NCBI GenBank assembly: GCA_963845735.1
Contig: CAWJTR010000009.1
Coordinates: 372,001 to 436,000, forward strand
Reading direction: 5' to 3'
Source of the DNA: AP-15 sp963845735
Lineage (GTDB): Bacteria > Pseudomonadota > Alphaproteobacteria > ATCC43930 > CGMCC-115725
Length of the DNA stretch: 64,000 nucleotides
Shown: positions 1 to 8,423 of the stretch, piece after piece
Numbering within the stretch: the stretch's first letter is position 1
Layout of the letters: each line of letters opens with the position of its first letter
Made by a program: the position numbers and the translations under genes
Notes under the pieces: generated by a model
The model's database searches: none
Told to the model about the DNA's origin: nothing
Seen by the model: the letters and a program-made list of their open reading frames with translations, nothing else

Positions 1-333
1 TCGAGAGCTGAGCGATCGCGGAAAGGCAACCCAAGCGGGTCGCAGCACAATCGCTGGTGCGCACCGTCGGAGACAGGATCACGATGGGGAACCCTCCTGG
101 CCTGTTATGAGCCGGTCCCCGGACCGATGCTCGTCCCTAGAGCGAGGCAGCCCTAAGACGCAACCACGGTCATGTGGTAACCAACCCGCGCATGAGAGCT
201 TGTTCAACCGGCGTCTTCAGATCCTGTCTCCGGCAGTGCGCACCTCCAAGCCGGCCCCATCCGCCGCGGCGGAACCAAACAATTGCGGCTGAGCCCCTTG
301 AACGCGAACATGAGAGCCAGGCTGCTGAAAAAG
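1..333 (+). repeat. Left arm of 333-bp inverted repeat (IS110 3' end plus IS5 tip)
   Basis: Bases 1-333 are the reverse complement of 1620-1952; the only mismatch I found is base 84 (A against G). Bases 9-11 are the TGA stop matching that of the IS110 transposase on the other arm, so the window opens two codons before the end of a second, oppositely oriented IS110 copy whose body lies off the left edge. Bases 12 to about 311 are IS110-side noncoding DNA, and about 313-333 look like the terminal inverted repeat of the IS5-family element inside. The repeat may continue beyond base 1. Confidence 0.9.
56..244. repeat. 189-bp MITE-like inverted-repeat structure, copy 1
   Basis: Bases 56-81 and 219-244 form a 26-bp imperfect inverted repeat (23 of 26 match), both starting GGTGCGCAC and containing GGAGACAGGATC. 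They enclose 137 bp without a coding signal. No clear target duplication is visible. It could be a small non-autonomous element inside the IS110 3' flank, or the folded noncoding RNA region that IS110/IS1111 elements carry. The pairing is seen directly; the interpretation is inference. Confidence 0.55.
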
Positions 334-1640
334 AGAGAGCTTTGCGGTTTTCTGGTCGCGGAAGGCTTGACAATGAGCGATTACGATGAGCGCTCGATGT
401 GCTCTTGAGTGAAGTCGCGAGTATGCGTTGGCGAGCGGGGCGGGGATATTGGCCGGCGAGTGCGATTCCCGGTCACGAGATGGGCTCGGCAAGCAATTTG
501 GGCAGGCGGACGAGGTCATAGGCGGCCATGGCGAGGGTGAATTGCCAATCGACCTTGGGCAGCCCGCGATGGCGCATCTTGCGCAAGCCGGCCACCGTCT
601 TGGCCCAGCCGAAAACCTCTTCGATGCGTTTGCGGATCCGCTGGGAGACCGCATAGCCGGGATGCCGGGTGGTGCGGCCGTCGATCGCCGAGCGCCGGCC
701 GTTTTGGTTCTGGGCAACATGCGGGGTCACCGCCTTGTCGCGCAGCTCCATCACGAAGTCGCCGGTATCGTAGCCCTTGTCGGCGCCGAGGGTGACCGGT
801 TGTGGACGATCGGCATGCGGGTCGACCAGCGCCAAGGCGGCCAGGCGCTCGGCATGTCCCGAGGCGCGGGTCGTCACCGCGCCAACGACCAAACCATTAC
901 GGTTCTCCATCAGCGCATGGCCGATGAAACAGAGCCGGGCCTCCTTGCCCAGCCCCTTACGATAGAGACGGGCGTCGGGGTCGGTGGTCGAGGCGTGCTG
1001 TCATTGGATCGAGGCTTGCCGTGAAAGTCCCGCTCGCCGTTGCGTCCGGGGCCGGGTGGCTCGCCCGAGCCGTCCTTTGGGCGAAAGCTTTTGAGGCTCG
1101 CCCTGGCTTCCAACAAGGTGCCCCCGGCCTGCGCCGGGGCAGGCTTGACCGAGAAATGATCGCTCGACAACAAGGCTTTGACCCTGGCTTGGGACAGCAC
1201 CGCGGCGAGAAACTGCCCGGCCACCGCGCCCTCCAGCAGCCGGTCGCGGTTCTTGGTGAAGGTGGTGGCATCCCATACCGGGTCGTCGATGCCGAGCCCG
1301 ACAAATCAGCGGAACAACAGGTCGTGGTCGAGCCGGTCAACCAATTGCCGCTCCGAGCGGATCGAATAGAACGCCTGCAGCAGCAAAGCGCGCATCAGCC
1401 GCTCCGGCGGGATCGACACCCGCCCGATCGGCAAACTCGCCAGAGAGCGCGTGCAGCGCCGCGTTGGCAATCTGCCGAATCAGGCGCGGCGGATGGTCCG
1501 CCCGGACCCGTTTCTCAAGATCGATGTAACTGAAAAGGCTGCCGCAAATCCCATCGTCGCCGCGCATCGCCACCCCCATCCCTACCCCAAGGGAGCACAA
1601 CGCGTAAAATCGGCAACCCCTTTTTCAGCAGCCTGGCTCT
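313..1640 (-). mobile_element. IS5-family insertion sequence, decayed
   Basis: This element of about 1.33 kb is bounded by oppositely oriented 21-bp ends (313-333 and 1620-1640, core GGCTGCTGAAAAAG) and contains a broken DDE transposase on the minus strand. The outer side of each end abuts IS110-type 3' noncoding DNA rather than host DNA. The exact tips are inferred from where the two flanks stop matching each other, so they may be a few bases off. Confidence 0.7.
473..1567 (-). pseudogene. IS5-family DDE transposase, frameshifted
   Basis: Translation in pieces recovers an IS5-group transposase. The N-terminus (MRGDDGICGSLFSYIDLEKR) starts at 1567. A middle piece at 910-1224 has SSDHFSV and SFRPKDGSGEP. 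The C-terminal piece at 473-910 has GADKGYDT and RKRIEEVFGW, which carry the second Asp and the Glu of the DDE triad. The frame changes at least twice, once by an extra base between about 1225 and 1340 and once by a missing base near 975. The first catalytic Asp (usually in DHFSVDGT) is displaced by about eight extra residues (KPAPAQAG) encoded by a small palindrome near 1120-1145. It cannot make an active enzyme as read. Confidence 0.85.
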
Positions 1641-1952
1641 CATGTTCGCGTTCAAGGGGCTCAGCCGCAATTGTTTGGTTCCGCCGCGGCGGATGGGGCC
1701 GGCTTGGAGGTGCGCACTGCCGGAGACAGGATCTGAAGACGCCGGTTGAACAAGCTCTCATGCGCGGGTTGGTTACCACATGACCGTGGTTGCGTCTTAG
1801 GGCTGCCTCGCTCTAGGGACGAGCATCGGTCCGGGGACCGGCTCATAACAGGCCAGGAGGGTTCCCCACCGTGATCCTGTCTCCGACGGTGCGCACCAGC
1901 GATTGTGCTGCGACCCGCTTGGGTTGCCTTTCCGCGATCGCTCAGCTCTCGA
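1620..1952 (-). repeat. Right arm of 333-bp inverted repeat
   Basis: This is the partner of bases 1-333 (position p pairs with 1953-p). It holds the last two codons and stop of the IS110 transposase (stop at 1942-1944), its noncoding 3' flank, and the putative IS5 tip at 1620-1640. Similarity ends sharply at 1619/1620, as it does at 333/334 on the left, so the unique DNA between the arms is the IS5 interior. Confidence 0.9.
1709..1897. repeat. 189-bp MITE-like inverted-repeat structure, copy 2
   Basis: This is the mirror copy of 56-244 in the right arm of the large inverted repeat, with the same two 26-bp arms at 1709-1734 and 1872-1897. Its presence in both copies shows that it was part of the IS110-side sequence before the duplication or double insertion. 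Confidence 0.55.
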
Positions 1953-3048
1953 GTGCCGGCTGCGCAATTTGCGCGATGGCCCATATGAAGCCGACCATCT
2001 CGCGGGCGATCGCGGTGGTCACGACGACCTTCGGCTTGCCGGCCGCGGCCAGGCGCCGATAGCGCGAGCACAGCCGGAGTTGGCCCTTCCAGGCGATGTC
2101 GCGGATGGCCGGCGGCAGCCCCTCGTTGCGGTCGTGCAGCTTGCGGCTGATCCGCGCCGTCATGCGGTGTCCAGGCGCCTTCGATCAGCAGCACCCGCCG
2201 CGCCAGCACATTACCGGCCTTGGTGATGCCGCCGCGCCGGACGCTGCTCCCGGAGGAATGCTCGGACGGTACCAGGCCGAGATAGGCCATCAATTGCCGC
2301 GCTTTGGCAAAGCGACGGAAGTCGCCGACCTCGGCGACGATGGTCACCGCGACCACCAGCGCGACGCCACGCATCGCTTGCAATGCGGTGACGACTGGTG
2401 CCATCGACCAGTTCGGCAGCAAGTCCTCGATCTGCCGCATCTGCCGATCGCGCCGGGCTTCGGCATCCTGCACGGCGTGGATGTAGTCCTGCAGCACGAT
2501 CTGCTGCGCCGGATGATCAAAGCGCACCGTGGTCAGCCAGCGGCGATAGGCCAACGTCCAGGCGCGGGTCCCGCGGTAAATCCGCTCGCAGAAAGCCTTG
2601 CAGATGCTGGCGTGCCTTGGACAACACCCGGCCTGCCGTCGCCCTGGCGCGCACCAGGTCGCGCATCGCCTCGTGGCCGGGGTCGGGAACCCACACTGCC
2701 GTCAGCTCGCCCGCCCGGTGCAGCCGTGCCAGGCTGGCGGCATCACGGCGATCGGTCTTGACCCGGTCGCCCGCCCGCTTCGGGATCAGCGACGGCGCCA
2801 CCACGACGCAGGTCATGTCCGCACCCGGTCAACAACCGGTGCAACCCGTAACCGCAAGGGCCGGCCTCATAGCAGAAGCTCAGGCGACGGCCGCCCGCGC
2901 TCAGCCGCGCCACCAGTTTTGTCAGAATCTCGGGACGGTTTTCGAAAACCCCGACCTGCCGCACCTCGCCGCCTCGACCGCCTTCGGCAAGCGCGACCGA
3001 TACCGTCGCCTTGTGCACATCCAACCCGACGTAGGTGATAGTATCCAT
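1942..3048 (-). pseudogene. IS110-family transposase, three frameshifts
   Basis: Four consecutive reading-frame pieces make one IS110 transposase of about 370 residues. From 3048: MDTITYVGLDVHKATV (first Asp of the DEDD RuvC-like site) and FCYEAGPCGYGLHR. Then at 2816-2517: KTDRRDA and ELTAVWVPD. Then from 2554: YRRWLTTVRFDHPAQQ and YLGLVPSEHSSG (C-terminal domain with the conserved Ser). Finally 2163-1942: ISRKLHDRNEGLP to the TGA at 1942. Each junction adds one base. The N-terminal nuclease-like domain and the C-terminal Tnp domain are otherwise well preserved, so the damage is recent or is sequence error. Confidence 0.9.
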
Positions 3049-3383
3049 CAGGCCCATCTCCCATGCACGAGGCTCTGTACCGGTCATCCGGCACAACCCT
3101 CGATATTCTGCATGTCGAGAGACGGGCCGCCCCGATCACCCCGCGAACATCGGGTCTAGTGCGCACAACGGCCGCCACTGTGGCACATCGCGATGCCGGA
3201 GGCGGGCGCCGTCCACCTCATCAAATAAGGGGGCACCGTCAAGTTGAGCGACTTCGGGCTTGGCGGCGGCAGCGCGGTCAAGTATCCGCGCCGAATAACG
3301 ACGGCTCAAAACCCGATCTATGCCGGCTATCCGAAAACTTATGTTTGCTTGTCCGCTGTCTTCTAAAGTAGAAAAATATAGAA
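3049..3383. other. No gene seen; IS110 5' flank and island sequence
   Basis: This is 335 bp between the start of the IS110 transposase and a phage-type gene. It should contain the 5' end of the IS110 element, and the sequence after about 3240 is probably older island DNA. Base 3158 starts AGTGCGCAC, resembling the tips of the MITE-like structure, but I see no longer match. The last 45 bases (from about 3340) are AT-rich for this window and could hold the promoter of the next gene. Confidence 0.4.
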
Positions 3384-3916
3384 ATGGCAGGCCGTCGCAC
3401 AGGAACTCCGAAACGGGTGGCCGAAAGGCTGGCACACCGAACAAACGCACTGTTGCTTTGCGGACGGCGACGGCGACGGCAGCCCAGCAAATCAGTGCTA
3501 CACTCGGCTCGGAGGTTTTTCACGGCGACGCACACGCCCTGCTGATGACCGTCTACAAAGATCTGAACCAGCCAATCGGGCTGCGGATGGAAGCGGCGAA
3601 AGCCGCGCGGCCTTATGAAAAGCCGCGGCTTGCTTCAATCGAGAACAAGATCGTCGACGAGTTCGAGAACATGAGCATCGAGGAGATCAAGGCGTGGCTC
3701 GACGAGCGCGCCGCGCTGGAGCCGAAGGTGCGGCATCGCTCGCACGGACCGCAGCGGCGCGGCGGCACCGGGACGCTGCGACCGACGACGGCAGGGGCAA
3801 GCCTCACTAATATCCCGATGGGGGAAGGGAGCAGACGGGCAGGCGACCGAAATGGGACGATGATAGAGGAATCCGTGACGCGTCACTCGAGCGCTGTTGC
3901 GCCCCCAAGGGCTTGA
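3384..3916 (+). pseudogene. Phage-type small protein (terminase-small-subunit-like), frameshifted
   Basis: The ATG at 3384 gives MAGRRTGTPK. From about 3411 the frame two bases over continues with TGGRKAGTPNKRTVALR and a helical region ending ALLMTVYKDLNQPIGLRM and AAKAARPYEKPRL. This pattern, a Lys/Arg/Gly-rich GGRKAGTPNKRT-type N-terminus followed by a block with PIxLRMEAAKAA, is common in small proteins beside phage terminases and in prophage remnants. One missing base separates the two parts. Downstream of about residue 110 the frame runs antisense to the zinc-ribbon gene, and its end is uncertain. The role (DNA packaging or regulation) is inferred from context only. Confidence 0.5.
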
Positions 3917-4348
3917 AGCGGCGATAGGACGTACCGGACGAGCGGTCAATATGGCCGTAGCCTCAAGGCAAATCGCCCGTTCGACAAGCTCGGCCACGGC
4001 GTCGAGGAGGGCAGCGGCGACCCGATGATCGGCGCCATCGGGCCAGCCCAGGCGGCGGAGATCGTCAACCGCGTTCTGCAGGATTTCCAGCCTCAAGATC
4101 ATGGGGCGGTGTCTCACCCGCGGCAGGGTCCCTTCTGCCTCTGAGAGCAACGCGCGCGTTGCGGCAGAACCACTCCTGATGTCGGCGAGGGTCAGAGCGC
4201 CGCTGGCGATGGGATCGAGCACCCATGCCCGCGCTGCGCCATGAAACGCTCTTCGGCACGATGATCGACAGAACTTCTGCTGTTTTCCGCCGTCCTGTCG
4301 CGGCCGGAATAGCCGATCGCACCAGGCGCAGCGTACCGCGTCGCTCAT
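3635..4348 (-). CDS. Zinc-ribbon island protein (C-terminus doubtful)
   Basis: The ATG at 4348 (a TTG lies just upstream at 4351) opens a frame with a Cys4 zinc ribbon: CAWC near residue 8, then FCRSSC about 20 residues later, followed by RRAFHGAARAWV and SGALTLADI. Similar short proteins occur in alphaproteobacterial prophages and islands and have no assigned function. The first 140 or so residues look real. After about 3916 the frame lies antisense to the preceding phage-type gene and becomes Arg/Pro-rich, so the true stop is probably lost through an indel and the natural protein was likely shorter than the 237 residues read here. A role in nucleic-acid binding is inferred. Confidence 0.5.
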   Translation of the reverse strand: MSDAVRCAWCDRLFRPRQDGGKQQKFCRSSCRRAFHGAARAWVLDPIASGALTLADIRSGSAATRALLSEAEGTLPRVRHRPMILRLEILQNAVDDLRRLGWPDGADHRVAAALLDAVAELVERAICLEATAILTARPVRPIAASSPWGRNSARVTRHGFLYHRPISVACPSAPFPHRDISEACPCRRRSQRPGAAAPLRSVRAMPHLRLQRGALVEPRLDLLDAHVLELVDDLVLD

Positions 4349-4834
4349 CAAGGGACGCGGGAATTGTCAAGTCAGTAAGGCGGCACGCGATGGCACGCGT
4401 GCAGGAGAATCGCATCCGTAACTTTCCTCACAGCGAGTTCACCGTCCCGGCATCGTGCGTGCTGAATACAATGCGTTGTAGCGCGTGCCACTGCGTGCCA
4501 AGAGCCGGCACTATGTCGGGTAGCCGGACCGGAGTTCGCCCGCCTGAGAGAAAGTGCACGGCTCGTCCAACCCATTCCGCAGGTCGGCTATGATTACAGC
4601 GCCGGCAGCAACGGCTTTTTCTGCCCATTTACTGGCTGCAGTGGTGCGATGGGGGGGCGCCAAAAGAGCTGGGGCGAACCGCCCCGCCGAGGCTCAAACG
4701 GCCCCCGGCACCCAGGCAGCGCACCTCAGCCATCGCCGAAGCACCTGGCATGACGCACATGGCGCAGCGTGACGGACCCGCCATGGAAGTCGCCATTGCG
4801 CGCGTATGTATATGTACGCACCTCGATCAAGGCC
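4349..4834. other. No gene seen between primase and zinc-ribbon gene
   Basis: About 490 bp of mixed composition with short, Cys/Arg-rich frames on both strands and no recognisable motif. It contains a run of seven G at about 4651 and a slightly AT-richer patch near 4805-4820. It is probably decayed island DNA and may include the promoter of the zinc-ribbon gene at its left end. Confidence 0.4.
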
Positions 4835-6879
4835 TCAATTGGGAAATGCGTCAGGTGTGTCATGCGTCACACTCGGCGGGACCCACCACCTGGCAGCTCC
4901 CACGCGCCTTCCTCGTCTCCACCCCAGCCGTTCAAGCGCCGCCGTGATGCGCCGCTAATCCGCCGTCCCGATCCTGGGAAGCTCGATCTGCAGACCCTTT
5001 CGTGCGACTTCCAAGACAGTCGTTTTGTCTTTTCCCCCGGGAAAACCTTTGATTTCCTCTTCCCACGCGTCGACTCCGTAGCGGGCCTCCTGCTCCGGCG
5101 CGATGAACTCGCGCTCGAAAGCGGCGTCCAGCCACCAGCGATTGCCTGGCCGATAGAGATGCACGGCTTCGGCGAAGAGTTGATCGCGGCCGCGGATCAG
5201 GGCGTCAATATCGATGATACCGACCTTGACCGGCCAGAATCGCCGGCTCCCCGTCTCATCATGGAGATACGCCGTCTTGTTTGTCGTGCCGATGAAGGCG
5301 CACTGCCGAGGTTCGATTACCTCTTTGCGACCGTAGCTGGGCCGGTAGCGTTCGACGGAGCGGGTGATAAAAGCCTTCAGCGCCGATGCCTCGGCCTTGT
5401 CGAGCGCGGACATTTCGGCCTCCTCGATCAGCCATTTTCCATTGAGGTGCTGGGCCACGTCCTTCCCGGCGGTTCGAATGTCGGGCAGGTTGTCGCTGAA
5501 CCTGGCTCCGCCGAGCACGCGACAGGCGGTCGATTTGAGCGTGCCCTGGGACCCTTCGAAAATCGGCATATAATCCGCCTTGCATCCTGGCTCGTAGATG
5601 CGGGCGACCATGGCGACAAGGAACATGCAACCGATGCCTTGGTGGTATTCGGTATTCTCGGTGCCGGGATAGATGATGACCCAGCTCGCGAGGCGGAGTG
5701 TGCCATCCCATCTGAGCGAGTCTAGATAATTGCGGACCGGGTGAAATCTCCGCTCATCGGCACGGAGATCCACGGCTTGGTGGACCGTGTCTTTTCCCAC
5801 CTTCTCTAGCCCAGAGGCTTGTAGGAGTTCCTGTAGGGCGGTTACGTCGGGGTCACGAACCGGCCGCGGTTGGAAGACCTCGTTCTCCACATTCATCGCT
5901 CCGCCCGGGACGGGACGTCTCAGGATTACCGCGCGCAGCATTTCGTCATACGAGAACAGATCGGAGATACGGGCATCCTCTCGTAACGCCAGCATTGCGT
6001 TGTACAGGTTCGGCCGTGGTTCACCCTGGCGTTCGCTTTGTGCTCTCGAGATCCATCCGGCTCGGGGCGGGTCTCGTTTTGCTTTAGCTGCTTTCTGCCA
6101 TATGCGATGCAGCTCCCGGTCGCCATCGGCCACGCCCTTTTCGGTGTACCAAGCGGCTGTCCGCGGATCGGTGCGCACCGATCCGGAAAATTCCTCGAAA
6201 CTCTGGCCCGCGCGGTGCATCGCCAATCCCATGCGGAAAGCGATGGCACTCCGGGAATTGTCGCCGCCATTCCGACCGACCGGGATCGCGCAGCGAGCCG
6301 ATCGAGCACTGTGGCGTCGAGCGTGGCAAGCGTGTCCGGGGTGCCGGGCCATGCATCAGCGGTGACGGTGAAATACCTGCGAGCGAAATAGATTTCGACC
6401 GCGGGGCCGTGATCGCGCCCGTCTTCGCCGGTCACTCCACGGCGAGTGCCCCAGGCATCGTGTCGTACTCCGAGGCGGTCGAGGAACGGCCGCACGTCCT
6501 CGCTCGCGACGTAGAAAAACAATTTCAGCCTGCGGCCGGACGGTGATCGTTCGGTATAGGTCGGCGTGGCGTTGAGGGTCGCCGCGGCCCAAGGAGCGAG
6601 TTTGCCGTCGTTGGCGATGCAGCTGTCAAGATCGATGCCGGCAACATGCGTGTCGTCGCCCAGATCACCGAGCTGAAAGCCGATTCCACCGCCCTGTCCA
6701 TTGACGATCCTTTTGGCTGTCGCTTCGGCTTCGGCGCGTGTGCCCCAGGTCGCAGGGTCATCCGCCCTTGCTTTCCCGCCATTCGGTGCATAGGGCATCT
6801 TGGTCGGTTTGCCGCCGCGCAGTTCGTTGCGCCACGCTACCCAGCGCCGCTCGCCAGCCAAGGCATCGAGCGCGGTCAT
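4835..6879 (-). pseudogene. Primase / VapE-type helicase fusion, frameshift plus nonsense
   Basis: The N-terminal part (ATG at 6879, MTALDALAGERRWVAW, then VAGIDLDSC) resembles the primase-polymerase module of island replication proteins. From about 6270, after a missing base, the second frame gives a VapE-family (PF05272-like) helicase. It has EDARISDLFSYDEM, a P-loop-like EGSQGTLKST, an acidic LIEEAEMSALD and FIGTTNKTAYLHD. The frame meets TAG at 4955-4957, but the same frame continues with RRITAALERLGWRRG and WWVPP to a TGA at 4835, as expected for the natural C-terminus. The TAG thus replaces what was probably CAG (Gln). It would have initiated replication of the excised element. Confidence 0.8.
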
Positions 6880-6914
6880 GATGCGCCGCTTCGCTTCGGC
6901 TTGCGTGCCTGCCG

Positions 6915-7131
6915 TCAGTTTGAAGCGGCGTGATCGCTGGTGCTCATGGTCCGGCGCGCGGCGAGCTATGCGTCGAGATCGCGCGTGTCGTAAACGATCG
7001 CCCTGACCGAGGTTGATGAACGGCGGGCCGTCGCCGGTCAGGCGCTTCTTTTCAAGGGTGCTCCCGGCGTAGCCGAGATAATCGGCCGCCGCGGGAGTCC
7101 GCAGGCGCCGGTGTGCAACAAAATCAGCCAT
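6915..7131 (-). pseudogene. AlpA-type HTH regulator, frameshift plus nonsense
   Basis: The ATG at 7131 starts MADFVAHRRLRTPAAADYLG, a winged-helix/MerR-like excisionase pattern (TPAAADYLG, STLEKKRLTGDGPPFINLG). About 7012 the frame breaks by one extra base. The restored frame reads AIVYDTRDLDA, then TAG where Tyr or another residue is expected, then LAARRTMSTSDHAASN to the TGA at 6915. AlpA-like proteins control excision and replication genes of satellite elements, and this one sits directly upstream of the primase as is usual. It is dead as read. Confidence 0.65.
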
Positions 7132-7206
7132 CGCCAAACCTGCAAACCTGCCGTAGGTGTCGGTGGCGAAATGATGGCTTTTGGTACTGCCGGCGTCGGA
7201 CGAGGT

Positions 7207-7861
7207 TTATTGGTGCGTCATTGAACCCAATGAACCTTCGAGTTCCTGGCGAAATTCCGTGATCCAGCGCACGACATGCCGCCGATTCGCTGGCTTCGTG
7301 ACGGTGATCTTCGAGCCACTCGGTCACATGCTTTTCAAGCGCCGCCTGGTTGCCATCATTCGGTGCCGGGCAGCCATTATCGGTCAGCCAATCCACCGCG
7401 GCCTCGCGAGCAGCTGGCCAAAACTCCTTTTCCCGAGATGGCGGGCGGCGCTTGGTGCGGATGCCGGGCGCCGACGTCGGTCCTACGACGATGTGTTCGA
7501 ATCGCCCCGCGTTGGGCCGCTTCGCGCTAGCCGGCGCACTTCGCGGCTCAATACCCCGAGCAGAAAGCCAGCGTTCCAGGTCCGCCGCATTGATAATGAT
7601 TGAATGCGCGGGCGCCAAGATGCCGGGGCCGAGGACAGGTTCAGGGTCTATATATCCTCGTCGATCCCGGTCGATACGCTCGATCATCACCGGCAGCAAG
7701 ATTTGCCAAGTCTCAGTGAGGTCTTCCGGATGACGAACCGAAAGGTCCCGGCGATCTACCGCCGCGAGGATCTCACGGAGGACGAGATCGAATGGCTCAT
7801 CGCACTCGCCAGCAAGTCTTGCTGCCCAATCCCAGGCAGATGGCGCGGAAACCAGTGACAT
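7207..7861 (-). pseudogene. Conserved island protein of unknown function, frameshifted
   Basis: The ATG at 7861 gives MSLVSAPSAWDWAARLAG, then HPEDLTETWQILLPVMIERI, INAADLERWLSARG and DWLTDNGCPAPNDGNQAALE. Near 7285 one extra base shifts the frame. The restored frame ends RWITEFRQELEGSLGSMTHQ with TAA at 7207-7209, which is a natural-looking end. As read, the frame instead runs on to 7124 and overlaps the AlpA gene. The protein is hydrophilic with no membrane segment. Its place between the recombinase side and AlpA suggests an accessory gene of the integrative element. I do not recognise a named family. Confidence 0.5.
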
Positions 7862-7952
7862 TGCGCCTCCCCCGACGCCCGCAGAGGACGGTGGGGAAGC
7901 GCGGTGCGGTGTCCGCGCTTGTCGGCCGGCCGGCCTATCCCCGCCGGTTCGG

Positions 7953-8128
7953 CTATGCGCCGGAGTGCGGCGGCAGCACCGTCGCGTGGCCCTTCCCAGC
8001 ATCGCCCGAGCCGCCAGCCATCGCCGTGGCGATCTTACCGGCCACGGCCGCGGCCGCGGCCTTCACCGGATCGCTCGCTAGATGCGTATACCGCGCGGTG
8101 GTAGCCGCCTGAAAGCGCCCTTGCCCAG
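7953..8128 (-). pseudogene. Tyrosine recombinase (integrase), C-terminal fragment
   Basis: The minus-strand frame ending at 7953 reads QAATTARYTHLASDPVKAAA and GKIATAMAG, the classic tail of phage-type tyrosine recombinases. It includes the catalytic Tyr (TTARYTHL) and the helix after it. The upstream motifs (LRHTFAS, LGH) are missing. Just upstream the DNA belongs to another gene in a different frame, so most of the integrase has been deleted. Confidence 0.7.
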
Positions 8129-8358
8129 GCTCGTAAGACACCAATCTGTGGATCATCCTCATGTGCGAGAAACCACAGCGCTCGAAGCTCATCATGCGTC
8201 TCGCGGGGCGTCGCGTCCGGCTTGACAAACTCCGCGATCGTTTCCTCGATGGCTCTTACGAACCGGTCGAAGGCGGCGCTCGAAAGCACTAAGCCGGGTT
8301 TTCGTAGGCAGTCACGGACCAGAGCGCGCTGCTCCTCGTCGAGGCGAAATAGCAGCAC
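8035..8358 (-). CDS. Small island protein, 3' end fused to integrase remnant
   Basis: The ATG at 8358 gives LLFRLDEEQRALVRDCLRKP, then AAFDRFVRAIEETIAEFV and ELRALWFLAHEDDPQIG, an acidic helical protein of about 80 residues. After about 8120 the frame runs across integrase DNA in the wrong frame (GEGRGRGRGR), so its native C-terminus was replaced by the deletion that removed most of the integrase. Without the IS1380 element its start would lie only about 120 bp from the tRNA-Arg. No function is assigned. Confidence 0.45.
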   Translation of the reverse strand: MLLFRLDEEQRALVRDCLRKPGLVLSSAAFDRFVRAIEETIAEFVKPDATPRETHDELRALWFLAHEDDPQIGVLRAWARALSGGYHRAVYASSERSGEGRGRGRGR

Positions 8359-8418
8359 AACAGCGAGCCTTTCGTATGGATCGCAAATGGGCTCGCAACC
8401 ACACCACTTAACCGCGCA

Positions 8419-8423
8419 TGATT
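8419..8423. repeat. Target-site duplication of IS1380 element, left
   Basis: TGATT directly precedes the left tip and is repeated after the right tip at 10058-10062. Confidence 0.65.

Larger units (their letters stand above)
1642..3170 (-). mobile_element. IS110-family insertion sequence (edges approximate)
   Basis: The element carries a DEDD-type transposase gene (1942-3048) with a noncoding 3' flank of about 300 bp (1642-1941) that is also present inverted at the left edge of the window. IS110 elements have no ordinary terminal inverted repeats and insert at short targets chosen by an element-encoded bridge RNA, so sequence alone does not fix the ends. The 3' limit is set where IS5-like sequence begins; the 5' limit is a guess within 3049-3320. 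Confidence 0.7.

Noticed and set aside
3158..3166. AGTGCGCAC upstream of the IS110 transposase as a third tip of the MITE-like structure
   Set aside because: Only nine bases match, and GTGCGCAC is self-palindromic and likely by chance in this GC-rich DNA.
4955..6968. Reassignment of TAG to an amino acid, since both the AlpA-like gene and the primase have an in-frame TAG
   Set aside because: Both genes also carry frameshifts, the neighbours are dead, and nothing suggests a suppressor tRNA in the window. Ordinary decay is simpler.
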